This document shows positions 27,671-36,416 of a stretch of 64,000 nt of DNA, in pieces (position 1 is the stretch's first letter; every line of letters begins with the position of its first letter). The translations under genes were made by a program, and so were the position numbers. The notes under the pieces are model-generated. The model searched no databases, was not told where the DNA came from, and saw only the letters and a list, made by a program, of their open reading frames with translations. The stretch lies in contig JAAWHU010000003.1 of the NCBI GenBank assembly GCA_022796015.1, positions 1 to 64,000 of the forward strand, written 5' to 3'. This DNA comes from Hungatella sp. GTDB lineage: Bacteria > Bacillota > Clostridia > Lachnospirales > Lachnospiraceae.

Positions 27671-28855
27671 TCAGACCGGAATGTCTGATCCGGCGGCCTT
27701 TAAGTAGACAGCCAGCTCCAGCTCCAGAGCAATGAGAAGTCCCCGCTCGTCCAGCTGAAAACGGCAGTTGTGATGGGGAGCAGCCTGGTCTATATGCTGG
27801 GGGTCTGCCATGCCCACATTAAAGAAGCTGCCTGGTTTTTCAAGAAGATAATAGCTGAAATCCTCTCCGCCCAGATCAGGCTCTTCCGTTTTCCAGGTAT
27901 ACCCCATGGTTTCGATGGCCTGGCGTACAAGAAGGGTCTCTTGTTCCTGATTGATGGTAGAAGGATACCCTACGGTCGTATGAACATCACAGGTGCAGCC
28001 GTAGGCGCCGCAGATTCCGTCACAGATCTTGTGAAGCTGCTCAAAAAGGCCGGCGGTAAGCTGGTTGTTAAAGGTCCGCAGATTGCCCCCAAGGGTTACT
28101 TCCGAAGGGATGATGTTGGGATACTCCCCTCCCCGGATATAAGATACCGTAAATACGGCACGCTCCAAAGGACTGGCCTTTTCTGCAAGGATCTGGTTGA
28201 TGGCGGAAGCCAGCATACAGGCCACAGGAACCGGGTTTACTGCATCATGGGGAGCGCTTCCGTGTCCGCCTTTGCCGTGGACAGTAACCTCATAGATGCC
28301 GATACAGGCGGAATTAGGTCCGATGTTGGAGGTGATCAGTCCCATAGGCATGAGGGAGGAACAGTGGAGACCGTAGATGGCATCCACATCCTTCATGACC
28401 CCATCCTCACACAGCCCCTTGGCGCCTCCGGGAATCTTTTCCTCTGCGCTCTGAAAAATGAATTTAACTTTTCCCTTCACCAGCTCCGGGTGGTCTGCCA
28501 GCAGCTTTGCCAAGGCAAGCAGTGTGGCGGCATGGCTGTCATGACCGCAGGCGTGCATGATGCCAGGAACCGTGGATTTGTATTCCAGATCAGTCTCCTC
28601 CTGAATGGGAAGAGCATCAATATCCGCCCGAAACGCTATGGAAGGACCTGGCTGGCTGCCTTCCAGGACACCTACCACGCTTGTACCGCGGATGCCCTCC
28701 TCCAGCCGGATTCCAAGGGCAGTCAGCTGTTTCTTAATATAAGCGCTTGTCTCATATTCTTCAAAAGACAATTCCGGATGGGCGTGAAGATGGTGGAAAT
28801 GCTCCAGCTGCAGGCGGCTGTAATCTGCAGCCAGGTTTTTAACAAAATCTTTCAT
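27671..28855 (-). CDS. M20-family amidohydrolase (N-acyl amino acid hydrolase)
   Basis: This 394-aa metal-dependent cytoplasmic hydrolase should remove acyl groups from N-acylated amino acids or dipeptides. The N-terminus has LHAHPELSFEEYETS, followed by ADIDALPIQEE and the metal-binding ACGHDSHAATLLALA, then SAEEKIPGGA. The C-terminal metal ligand is in LGGEDFSYYL. AAGGAGG lies 10 bases before the ATG on the minus strand. Its promoter must lie in or beside the large palindrome at 28891-29105. The substrate is not predictable. Confidence 0.9.
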   Translation of the reverse strand: MKDFVKNLAADYSRLQLEHFHHLHAHPELSFEEYETSAYIKKQLTALGIRLEEGIRGTSVVGVLEGSQPGPSIAFRADIDALPIQEETDLEYKSTVPGIMHACGHDSHAATLLALAKLLADHPELVKGKVKFIFQSAEEKIPGGAKGLCEDGVMKDVDAIYGLHCSSLMPMGLITSNIGPNSACIGIYEVTVHGKGGHGSAPHDAVNPVPVACMLASAINQILAEKASPLERAVFTVSYIRGGEYPNIIPSEVTLGGNLRTFNNQLTAGLFEQLHKICDGICGAYGCTCDVHTTVGYPSTINQEQETLLVRQAIETMGYTWKTEEPDLGGEDFSYYLLEKPGSFFNVGMADPQHIDQAAPHHNCRFQLDERGLLIALELELAVYLKAAGSDIPV

Positions 28856-28890
28856 GGCTTTTATGGCCTCCTTTTTTCTTCATTATATCC

Positions 28891-29105
28891 TAGGTGATTG
28901 CGAAAGTCAAAATTAAAAGAATATTCTGACAATATATTACATCCAAAGTCTGTTGCACCAAGCATTTCAATGAGCCCAGGAAAGCAGAACCCAGTCGGGG
29001 TTAGTCCCTCCTGTGTTCTATGGTCTCATTTTCATGGTGCAAATGTCTTTTCCTGTCATATATTGTCAGAATATTTGGCTAAGTTTCGAGTTTCGCAATT
29101 ACCTA
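28891..29105. repeat. 215-bp near-palindrome, MITE-like
   Basis: Left and right arms are inverted copies centred at about 28998. TAGGTgATTGCGAAA (28891-28905) mirrors 29091-29105. AATATTCTGACAATATAT (28920-28937) matches perfectly at 29058-29075. TTGCACCA (28953-28960) mirrors TGGTGCAA (29035-29042). The core is AACCC...GGGGTT. It fills the gap between divergent amidohydrolase and murC genes. A miniature inverted-repeat transposable element or a very long transcript hairpin would look like this. No coding region is visible. Confidence 0.7.
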
Positions 29106-29270
29106 TCATTATATCATGTCCGTGGCAATTATCGTGAAAAAAATTTCATAAATTCAGGTTCCCGATTCCGCGGAGAAAGACAGGAAAACCAGTAGATTTT
29201 CCCGCCTTTTTTTATTATAATAAGAAAAGAGACTTTTGCGGCTCAAAATTTATGTAAAGGTGGATACAGT

Positions 29271-30650
29271 ATGTATGAGATAGATTTTACCAAACCGGGG
29301 CACATACATTTTATCGGAATCGGCGGGATCAGCATGAGCGGGCTGGCGGAGATCCTTATGGAGGAGGGATTTACCGTATCCGGATCGGATGCACAGAAGT
29401 CGGATCTGACAAAGCACTTGGAGACAAAGGGAGCCGTGGTGTACTACGGCCAGCAGGCATCCAATATAAAAGATGGAGTTGATGTGGTCGTGTATACGGC
29501 AGCAGTTCACCCCGATAATCCGGAGTATGGCGCTGCAAAGGAGAAAGCTCTTCCCATGCTGACCCGGGCGGAGCTTTTGGGTCAGATGATGAAAAACTAT
29601 CGGTACGCAGTGGGAATCTCCGGAACCCACGGCAAGACTACTACCACCTCCATGGTGGCGGAGATTCTTATGGCTGCTGGGAAGGATCCCACCATATCCG
29701 TAGGGGGAATCCTGAATTCCATTGGCGGCAATATCCGCGTAGGAGGATCCGACCTGTTTGTGACAGAGGCCTGCGAATACACCAACAGCTTTTTGTCCTT
29801 CTTCCCCAATATGGAGATTATTTTGAACATAGAAGAGGATCATCTGGACTTTTTTAAAGATATTGAGGATATCAGAAGATCCTTCCGCCTTTTTGCCGAG
29901 AAGCTTCCAAAGGACGGGGTTCTGGTGATCAACAGCGATATTGAGCGGTATGAGGAGATCACAGAAGGACTGGAGTGCCGTGTAGTGACAGTAGGACATA
30001 AACAGGACAGCGACTACAGCGCCGGACACATCACCTATGACCAATATGCCAGAGACACCTTTGATCTGCTGATTCACGGAGAGAAGGCGGCGACGGTGAC
30101 TCTGGGAGTGCCGGGGGAGCACAATGTATACAATGCTCTGGCCGCCATTGCTTTGTGCCGGGAACTGGGAGTGGATATGGAGCATATCAAGAACGGATTG
30201 GCAGGCTTTGTAGGGACCAACCGGAGATTCGAGAAGAAGGGGGAGCTTCGGGGAGTTACCGTTATTGATGATTACGCCCATCATCCGGGGGAGATCCGGG
30301 CCAGCCTGGCTACGGCTAAGAATTATCCCCACAAAAAGCTGTGGTGCGTGTTCCAGCCCCATACCTATACCAGAACCAAGGCATTTATGGATGAATTTGC
30401 CCAGAGCCTGTCCCAGGCGGACGAAGTGATTCTGGCAGATATCTATGCGGCAAGGGAGACCGACGATCTGGGAATCAGCTCAAGGGATATTGCCTCCAGA
30501 ATAGAGGCCCTGGGTACCAAGGCCCACTATTTTTCCACCTTTGACGAGATAGAAAATTTTATTTTAAAAAATTGTGTCCAGGGTGATTTGTTGATAACTA
30601 TGGGGGCCGGAGATATTGTAAAAGTTGGGGAAAACCTTCTCGGAATCTAA
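29271..30650 (+). CDS. murC: UDP-N-acetylmuramate--L-alanine ligase
   Basis: This 459-aa cytoplasmic ligase adds L-Ala to UDP-MurNAc in peptidoglycan precursor synthesis. It has the N-terminal nucleotide-binding HFIGIGGISMSGLAEIL, the ATP loop GTHGKTTTTSMVAEIL and the central VTEACEYTNSFLSF. The C-terminal Mur domain has VIDDYAHHPGEI. AAAGGTGG precedes the ATG. TTATAAT lies about 50 bases upstream without a clear -35. Paired DnaA boxes begin directly after its stop codon. Confidence 0.95.
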   Translation: MYEIDFTKPGHIHFIGIGGISMSGLAEILMEEGFTVSGSDAQKSDLTKHLETKGAVVYYGQQASNIKDGVDVVVYTAAVHPDNPEYGAAKEKALPMLTRAELLGQMMKNYRYAVGISGTHGKTTTTSMVAEILMAAGKDPTISVGGILNSIGGNIRVGGSDLFVTEACEYTNSFLSFFPNMEIILNIEEDHLDFFKDIEDIRRSFRLFAEKLPKDGVLVINSDIERYEEITEGLECRVVTVGHKQDSDYSAGHITYDQYARDTFDLLIHGEKAATVTLGVPGEHNVYNALAAIALCRELGVDMEHIKNGLAGFVGTNRRFEKKGELRGVTVIDDYAHHPGEIRASLATAKNYPHKKLWCVFQPHTYTRTKAFMDEFAQSLSQADEVILADIYAARETDDLGISSRDIASRIEALGTKAHYFSTFDEIENFILKNCVQGDLLITMGAGDIVKVGENLLGI

Positions 30651-30651
30651 G

Positions 30652-30832
30652 TTATCCACATTATCCACAGAGTTTTCAACATTTTCCGATGAAAACGGCT
30701 GTGGATTTTTTGATTAACATAATAAGTCGTCAGTAAATTTAAAAATTCTTGATTTACAGGACTTTCTACAAATTCTGACAAGATTTTTACTTTTATGTAG
30801 ACTGGCCGTCCACATTATCCACATTATCCACA
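30652..30832. promoter_or_regulatory. Two tandem pairs of perfect DnaA boxes
   Basis: TTATCCACA occurs at 30652-30660, 30661-30669, 30815-30823 and 30824-30832: two abutting head-to-tail pairs 154 bases apart, with AT-rich DNA between. Partial boxes are at 30700-30708 (TGTGGATTT) and 30808-30814. The cluster lies between murC and a DnaD-domain gene. Regulation of the replication-loader genes by DnaA, or DnaA titration, is likely. Confidence 0.8.
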
Positions 30833-30922
30833 ATCCTAAGGTGGAAAAATTCCCCCTATTTCCTTTTGAAACAACATGTGGTATGATTGGAAAAGAGAGG
30901 AAAGACAAGGTGAATTGGGGAT

Positions 30923-31915
30923 ATGAGAAATTGTTTGGAACTGAATGCCACCGTAGTTGCCAATGAATTTATTGACCGTTATATGGTATCTGCCAACGGG
31001 GAATATGTGAAGGTTTATCTCTATATTCTCAGACATCAGGGAAGGGTGGAGGACGTAAGGCAGATTGCAGACGCCTTAGACCACACGGAGGCCGATGTGA
31101 AGAGGGCATTGGGATATTGGATCAAGCAGGGAGTGCTGACGGAGGAAAGCCCTAAGGCTGTCAGAGGACCCGGTGCGGCGAAAGAAGAGACAGCGGCTGC
31201 GCAATCAGCGGCTGCGCCTGGGAAGGAGAGAAAGACCTACACGCCGGAACAGGTAAGCCGTCTGGCCGGACAGGAGGACTTTACCCAGCTTTTGTACATA
31301 TCCCAAAAATATATGAACAAGGTGTTTACTCCCAGAGAGTGCGAGGTCTTTGCCTATCTTTACGATGGGCTTCACATGCCGCCGGAGCTTCTGGAATATC
31401 TGGTGGAATACTGTGTCCAGGGCGGGCATTACAGCATCCGTTATCTGGAATCCGTAGCCTTGAACTGGCATGAGAAGGGCATTGTCAATGTTGCCATGGC
31501 CAGAGAATACACCTCCACCTTTTCCAAGGAAGGCTTTGCAGTGATGCGGGCCTTCGGAATCAGCGACCGCCGGCCCGGGGAAGGGGAGCAGGAGCTGATA
31601 CGCAAGTGGTACAAAGAGTTTGGCTTTACCAATGAGATTGTCATGGAGGCATGCAGCAGGACACTAAAGGCCATTCACAAGCCCAGCTTTTCCTATGCGG
31701 ATAAGATTCTTTCAGATTGGAAAAGAGGCGGCGTCAGAGTTCTGGCGGACATAGGAAGGCTGGATGAAAAGAGGGACAGGGATGGCAAGAAAGGCAGTGT
31801 GCCCGCGGCAGCCGTGAAGCCGGCGAGAAATCAGTTTCATAATTTTGAGCAGCGCAGCACGGACTATGATGCCGTGGTTTTGGAACGCCTCAAGGAGCGC
31901 TTGGGCGGACAGTAA
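30923..31915 (+). CDS. DnaD-domain primosome-like protein
   Basis: This 330-aa protein should help load the replicative helicase. An N-terminal winged-helix-like region (about 10-75, NGEYVKVYLYILRHQGRVEDV) is followed by a Ala-rich linker. The DnaD/DnaB_2 domain (about 105-270) contains the YxxxIxxxW-like YLESVALNW. A basic C-terminal tail follows. It resembles B. subtilis DnaD/DnaB combined functions. It is followed by a DnaI-like ATPase and preceded by DnaA boxes, so the pair is a likely helicase-loading module. AAAGACAAGGTGA lies before the ATG. Confidence 0.85.
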   Translation: MRNCLELNATVVANEFIDRYMVSANGEYVKVYLYILRHQGRVEDVRQIADALDHTEADVKRALGYWIKQGVLTEESPKAVRGPGAAKEETAAAQSAAAPGKERKTYTPEQVSRLAGQEDFTQLLYISQKYMNKVFTPRECEVFAYLYDGLHMPPELLEYLVEYCVQGGHYSIRYLESVALNWHEKGIVNVAMAREYTSTFSKEGFAVMRAFGISDRRPGEGEQELIRKWYKEFGFTNEIVMEACSRTLKAIHKPSFSYADKILSDWKRGGVRVLADIGRLDEKRDRDGKKGSVPAAAVKPARNQFHNFEQRSTDYDAVVLERLKERLGGQ

Positions 31916-31966
31916 AGGTGCCGGGCAGAGCCCGAAAGAGTATGCCGGGACCGGCAAGGAGGAGTT

Positions 31967-32950
31967 ATGGGGCTGAGCAATTCTCAATATAACGCAATTA
32001 TGCGGATTTATAATCAGCGTCAGTTTCAAAATAAAGATGAGCAGGATAAGCGGGTAAAGGAGGTCTACGACAGGCTTCCCCAGATACGGCAGATTGATGA
32101 TGCCATAAGCACCCAGGCCGTGGCCTGTGCCAGACGGCTTCTGGAAGGCGACAAGGGAGCCAGGGATGTACTGAGAAGGCAGCTGGAGGACTTAAGAGAA
32201 CAGAAGGCAGTCCTGCTGAAGGCCTATGGCTACAGGAGCGACTATATGGAGCTTCAGTACCATTGCCCCCAGTGCCAGGACACCGGTTATGTGGAGGGGA
32301 AGAAGTGTCATTGCTTCAAAAAGGAAGAGATAAGCCTTTTGTATTCTCAGTCCAATATTCAGGATATTTTGGCAAAGGAGAATTTTTCTACCTTTACCTT
32401 TGATTATTATGACAACAAGGAGGTGATTCCCCAGATCGGCATGACTGTGGCTGGTTATATGAGGCAGGTGCACGGCTGGTGCCGGGAGTATGTGGAGGGA
32501 TTTAAGAATAAGGGGGGCAATCTGATATTTACAGGAAGTACTGGTGTAGGCAAGACATTTCTCACAAACTGTATCGCAAAAGAACTCATAGATGGATATC
32601 AGTCGGTGATCTATCTGTCTGCCAATGACCTGTTTGACATCTTTTCCAAGAATAAGTTTCACTATGGAACAGAGGAAGAAATGCGGGATATGTATCAGTA
32701 TATTCTGGACTGTGATCTGCTGATCATTGATGATTTGGGAACAGAGCTGAATAATACCTTTGTTTCATCTCAGCTGTTTTATTGCATTAATGAACGGATG
32801 ATCCGGAAAAAGGGAACCATTATTTCCACGAATCTTTCCATAGATATGCTTCGTGATACTTATTCTGACAGGATTTCATCAAGAATTATCAGTCAATATA
32901 CCATTATCCCGCTGTATGGCGGAGATATTCGGCTTAAGCTTGGCTCTTGA
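31967..32950 (+). CDS. DnaI/DnaC-like helicase loader ATPase
   Basis: This 327-aa AAA+ ATPase should load the replicative helicase. The N-terminal half is helical, then a zinc-binding motif CPQCQDTGYVEGKKCHCF (about 103-120). Walker A is GSTGVGKTFLT (about 187), Walker B is LLIIDDLGTE, and sensor-like RISSRIISQY follows. AAGGAGG precedes the ATG. It lies 51 bases after the DnaD-like gene in the same direction. Standalone DnaC homologues also occur on transposons (IstB), but the zinc motif and context favour the chromosomal loader. Confidence 0.88.
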   Translation: MGLSNSQYNAIMRIYNQRQFQNKDEQDKRVKEVYDRLPQIRQIDDAISTQAVACARRLLEGDKGARDVLRRQLEDLREQKAVLLKAYGYRSDYMELQYHCPQCQDTGYVEGKKCHCFKKEEISLLYSQSNIQDILAKENFSTFTFDYYDNKEVIPQIGMTVAGYMRQVHGWCREYVEGFKNKGGNLIFTGSTGVGKTFLTNCIAKELIDGYQSVIYLSANDLFDIFSKNKFHYGTEEEMRDMYQYILDCDLLIIDDLGTELNNTFVSSQLFYCINERMIRKKGTIISTNLSIDMLRDTYSDRISSRIISQYTIIPLYGGDIRLKLGS

Positions 32951-33012
32951 CTAATTTCATTCATAATGATATAAAAGACATGTCAAAAGAAACCGCATAG
33001 ATGGAGGAAGAT

Positions 33013-34185
33013 ATGATATACAGAGAGAAAACCATTGAGACGATTCCCGTAGGTCCTCTGGGACTTGTTCCGCTTAAGAGCTGTAAGGAATTGGGAGAAA
33101 AAGTCAACAACTACCTTGTAAACTGGAGAAGAGAACGAGAAAGCGAACATAAATCTACGATTGCATTTGCGGGCTACCAGAGAGATTCCTACATTATTGA
33201 TGCGAAAACCCCCAGATTTGGTTCGGGAGAGGCCAAAGGCGCCCTGGAAGCCTCAGTCCGCGGCGACGATCTGTATATTATGGTTGATGTGTGCAACTAC
33301 AGTCTTACCTATTCCTTGTGCGGGATTACCAATCACATGTCGCCGGACGACCATTTCCAGGATCTGAAGCGGATTATTGCGGCAGCGGCAGGCAAGGCCA
33401 GAAGAATCAATGTGATTATGCCCTTCCTCTATGAGAGCCGTCAGCACAAGCGCTCCAGCAGAGAGTCCTTAGACTGCGCCCTGGCCCTCCAGGAGCTGGC
33501 CAATATGGGTGTGGAGAATATCATCACCTTTGACGCCCATGACCCCAGGGTTCAGAATGCCATACCGGGAAAAGGCTTTGAGACCGTGCAGCCCATCTAC
33601 CAGTTTATTAAGCACCTGTTAAAGGTGGAGACACAGCTTGAGATCGACAGCGACCACATGATGGTCATCAGCCCCGACGAAGGCGGCATGAGCAGGGCCG
33701 TGTACTTTGCCAATGTGCTGGGGCTGGATATGGGAATGTTCTACAAGCGCCGGGATTACACCCGTATTGTGGATGGACGCAACCCCATAGTGGCCCATGA
33801 ATTTTTAGGTACCAGCGTAGAGGGAAAAGACGTGATCATTGTGGACGACATGATTTCCTCCGGGGAGAGTATGCAGGATGTGGCGGCGGAATTAAAGAGG
33901 AGAAAGGCCAGAAAGGTATTTATCTTCTCTACATTCGGCCTTTTCACCAACGGTCTTGCCGGATTTGATAAGTTCCATGAGGAAGGGATCATTGACCGGA
34001 TTCTTACTACCAACCTGGTGTACCAGAGCCCGGAGCTTTTGTCCAAGCCCTATTATACCAGCGTGGATATGAGCAAATACATTGCGCTGATTATTGACAA
34101 CCTGAATCATGACGCCTCTTTAAGCGATCTTCTGAATCCTACAGGAAGAATCAACAGGCTTTTGGAGAAATATCGGGAAAAATAA
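33013..34185 (+). CDS. Ribose-phosphate pyrophosphokinase family protein
   Basis: This 390-aa protein of the PRPP synthetase/phosphoribosyltransferase family should make PRPP from ribose-5-phosphate and ATP. The PRPP-binding loop reads VIIVDDMISSGESMQDVA, and the ATP/ribose region is FLYESRQHKRSSRESL and ITFDAHDPRVQN. It is about 70 residues longer than classical Prs and lacks the usual DLHAGQIQGFF signature, so it belongs to a clostridial subfamily and the function is less certain. I chose ATG 33013, since GGAGG lies 5 bases before it. Confidence 0.8.
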   Translation: MIYREKTIETIPVGPLGLVPLKSCKELGEKVNNYLVNWRRERESEHKSTIAFAGYQRDSYIIDAKTPRFGSGEAKGALEASVRGDDLYIMVDVCNYSLTYSLCGITNHMSPDDHFQDLKRIIAAAAGKARRINVIMPFLYESRQHKRSSRESLDCALALQELANMGVENIITFDAHDPRVQNAIPGKGFETVQPIYQFIKHLLKVETQLEIDSDHMMVISPDEGGMSRAVYFANVLGLDMGMFYKRRDYTRIVDGRNPIVAHEFLGTSVEGKDVIIVDDMISSGESMQDVAAELKRRKARKVFIFSTFGLFTNGLAGFDKFHEEGIIDRILTTNLVYQSPELLSKPYYTSVDMSKYIALIIDNLNHDASLSDLLNPTGRINRLLEKYREK

Positions 34186-34206
34186 TCTACTATCGTTTTC
34201 ATAATC

Positions 34207-34251
34207 AAGAAGTGCCACAGGACGGCAGACAGCCGAATTGTGGCACTTCTT
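34207..34251. terminator. Bidirectional terminator
   Basis: AAGAAGTGCCACA (34207-34219) pairs perfectly with TGTGGCACTTCTT (34239-34251). It lies between the PRPP-synthetase gene and the convergent histidine kinase gene ending at 34257. Confidence 0.8.
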
Positions 34252-34256
34252 ATTGG

Positions 34257-35654
34257 TTACGCCCGGGGAAGGGTAAAGATAAATTCCGTCCCCACGCCCT
34301 CGGTGCTGATCACGTCAATGGTTTCGCCGTGGTTTTGGATAATCTCTTTCACAATGGCCAGTCCCAGGCCTGTGCCCTTCTTATCCTTTCCACGTGAAAG
34401 ATCCGTCTTATAGAACCGCTCCCAGATCTTCTTTAAACTGTCCTTGGGAATACCGATTCCCGTATCCTTTACGGACACAAAGACCTTTTCGTATTTTAAG
34501 GTAGTCTGAATGTAGATAATGGAATCCTGGTGGCTGAACTTGATGGCATTGTCAATAAGGTTGTAGAGAACCTGCTGAATCTTTCCTAAGTCTGCATGAA
34601 CCATGGTAATGTTCTCGGAAAATGTGAGATCCAGCATAATATTTTTGGTATCGCAGGTGCCTTCAAAGGATGCAGCCGTATCCTTGATGACCCGGTTGAT
34701 GTCAAAGTTGGTTCGAGACAAATAGCCTTTGCTGTCCAGGGAATTCAAAGTGAGAAGTCCCTGGGTCAGCTTGTTGAGCCGTTCCGTCTCGGAGATTACC
34801 AGGGTCAAATATTTTTCATACAGCTCAGGGGGGATGGTGCCATCCAATATGGCTTCCAGATACCCCTTTATGGAGGTCAGGGGAGAGCGGAAGTCGTGGG
34901 AAATATTGGCGATGAAGGTTCTCTGGTATCCTTCCATCTTATCCAGCTCGTCGGACATATAATTGAGGGTGGCGGCCAGGTATCCCATCTCGTCCTGAGT
35001 ATGTATGGTGGTCTTGTAGGTCAGGTTGCCGGCCGCATACTGGTTGGCGGCCTCGGTGATTTTCTTTAAAGGAAAATATACGGTCTTGGTAAACACCAGA
35101 AGGATAATCAGGGACAGGGCGAAGATGATTCCGGAGATAATGTACAAAATATTCAGGAACCGGTCTTTTGCAGCATGAACCTGTCTCATAGGCAGGTGAA
35201 TCAACACATAACCGTAGGTAGTGTAATTGCCTGTAATGGGGGCGGAGACGGTCATCACATCCTCGGAGAAACAGTCATTGTACGTGCCGATGGTATAATG
35301 ACGGTTGCCGTTTAGGGTGGGGTCAAAGCCTGCTACGGTTTGTCCTACTTTGACGGGATGATTGCTGTCCACGACCACAGTCCCCCGGTTGTTTACCACC
35401 CATATTTCCGCCTTTAAGTAGGTAGCTACGGCTTCCAGCTGGGGATAGGCGGAATCAATATTCAAGTTGCGGCCTTTGTACACCTCACTGTAGCTGGTAG
35501 CCAAAAGATTGGCCTCATCGTAAAGGGTCTCGGATTCTTCCTGAATCAGCTGTTCATAGGTCATCTCCGAGGCTGTGGTTCCTATGACAAAGAACCCCAG
35601 CAGCCCGAAGACCAGATAGCCCAGTATGAATTTGTAGTAAAGAGAATGGGTCAT
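34257..35654 (-). CDS. Membrane sensor histidine kinase
   Basis: This 465-aa kinase has two membrane segments (about 8-28 and 165-187) around an external sensory loop, then HAMP (about 188-240) and HisKA with the phospho-accepting His in NISHDFRSPLTSIKG. The HATPase has NAIKF, DTGIGIPKD and GKDKKGTGLGLAIV. It is the last of a mutS2 - response regulator - kinase run, 34 bases after the regulator. The input signal is unknown. The architecture is like VanS/ResE-type kinases. Confidence 0.93.
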   Translation of the reverse strand: MTHSLYYKFILGYLVFGLLGFFVIGTTASEMTYEQLIQEESETLYDEANLLATSYSEVYKGRNLNIDSAYPQLEAVATYLKAEIWVVNNRGTVVVDSNHPVKVGQTVAGFDPTLNGNRHYTIGTYNDCFSEDVMTVSAPITGNYTTYGYVLIHLPMRQVHAAKDRFLNILYIISGIIFALSLIILLVFTKTVYFPLKKITEAANQYAAGNLTYKTTIHTQDEMGYLAATLNYMSDELDKMEGYQRTFIANISHDFRSPLTSIKGYLEAILDGTIPPELYEKYLTLVISETERLNKLTQGLLTLNSLDSKGYLSRTNFDINRVIKDTAASFEGTCDTKNIMLDLTFSENITMVHADLGKIQQVLYNLIDNAIKFSHQDSIIYIQTTLKYEKVFVSVKDTGIGIPKDSLKKIWERFYKTDLSRGKDKKGTGLGLAIVKEIIQNHGETIDVISTEGVGTEFIFTLPRA

Positions 35655-35688
35655 GGGATATCACCTCGCAGCCAGGGCATATACGTCA

Positions 35689-36405
35689 TCAGCGTTTCAC
35701 CTCGAACTTGTATCCGATCCCCCATACGGTAGTCAGAGCCCAGTTATTGTTGTCCTTAATCTTTTCTCTGAGACGCTTGATATGCACGTCCACAGTCCGG
35801 GTGTCGCCGATGTACTCATATCCCCAGATATGATCCAGAAGCTGCTCCCTGGTAAACACCTGATTGGGGGAGGAAGCCAGGAAATACAGCAGCTCCAGCT
35901 CCTTGGGAGGCATCTCCACAGAGCGGCCGTTGTAGGTTACGGAGTAGTTGGTCAGATTCACAATAAGTCCGGGAAATTCCACATAATCCCCCTGCTGGTC
36001 TGTGCCGGGCCGCTGGTCCGTGACGCCGGGAACTGCATGGTAGCGCCGCAGAACCGCCTTGACCCGGGCCACCAGCTCCTTGGAATCAAAGGGCTTGATC
36101 ATATAATCGTCAGCCCCCAGCTCCAGGCCCAGAACCTTATCGAAGATCTCGCCTTTGGCAGACAGCATGATGATGGGAACCTGGGAGGTGGTTCTCAGTT
36201 CCCGGCAGACCTGGTACCCGTCAATGCCGGGAAGCATCAGATCCAGAAGGATAATGTTGGGCTTAAACTCCGAAAATACCCGGAGCGCCTCCTCCCCATC
36301 ATATACGATTAAGGTTTCATAACATTCTTTGGTCAGATAAAGGGAAATTAATTCCGCAATATTGGCATCATCATCAACAATAAGTACCCGCTGTTTTTCT
36401 GCCAT
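35689..36405 (-). CDS. OmpR/PhoB-family response regulator
   Basis: This 238-aa regulator has the receiver domain with phospho-Asp in IILLDLMLPGIDGYQ (about 53) and Lys in IKPFDSKELVARV. A winged-helix DNA-binding domain occupies about 140-235 (LEYLYFL-like core, YIGDTRTVDVHIKRLREK). AGGAGG precedes the ATG on the minus strand. It starts 11 bases after mutS2 and is followed by its partner kinase. The target genes are not visible here. Confidence 0.94.
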   Translation of the reverse strand: MAEKQRVLIVDDDANIAELISLYLTKECYETLIVYDGEEALRVFSEFKPNIILLDLMLPGIDGYQVCRELRTTSQVPIIMLSAKGEIFDKVLGLELGADDYMIKPFDSKELVARVKAVLRRYHAVPGVTDQRPGTDQQGDYVEFPGLIVNLTNYSVTYNGRSVEMPPKELELLYFLASSPNQVFTREQLLDHIWGYEYIGDTRTVDVHIKRLREKIKDNNNWALTTVWGIGYKFEVKR

Positions 36406-36416
36406 CTGAATACCTC

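Noticed and set aside
27770..28897. Plus-strand ORF opposite the M20 gene
   Set aside because: Shadow frame without family features. The minus-strand product has clear metal-binding motifs.
29250..30362. Minus-strand ORF opposite murC
   Set aside because: Shadow frame. murC has all motifs and a good start.
30652..30832. Chromosomal origin of replication
   Set aside because: dnaA, dnaN and rpmH are absent, and the boxes are too few. A regulatory or titration site fits better.
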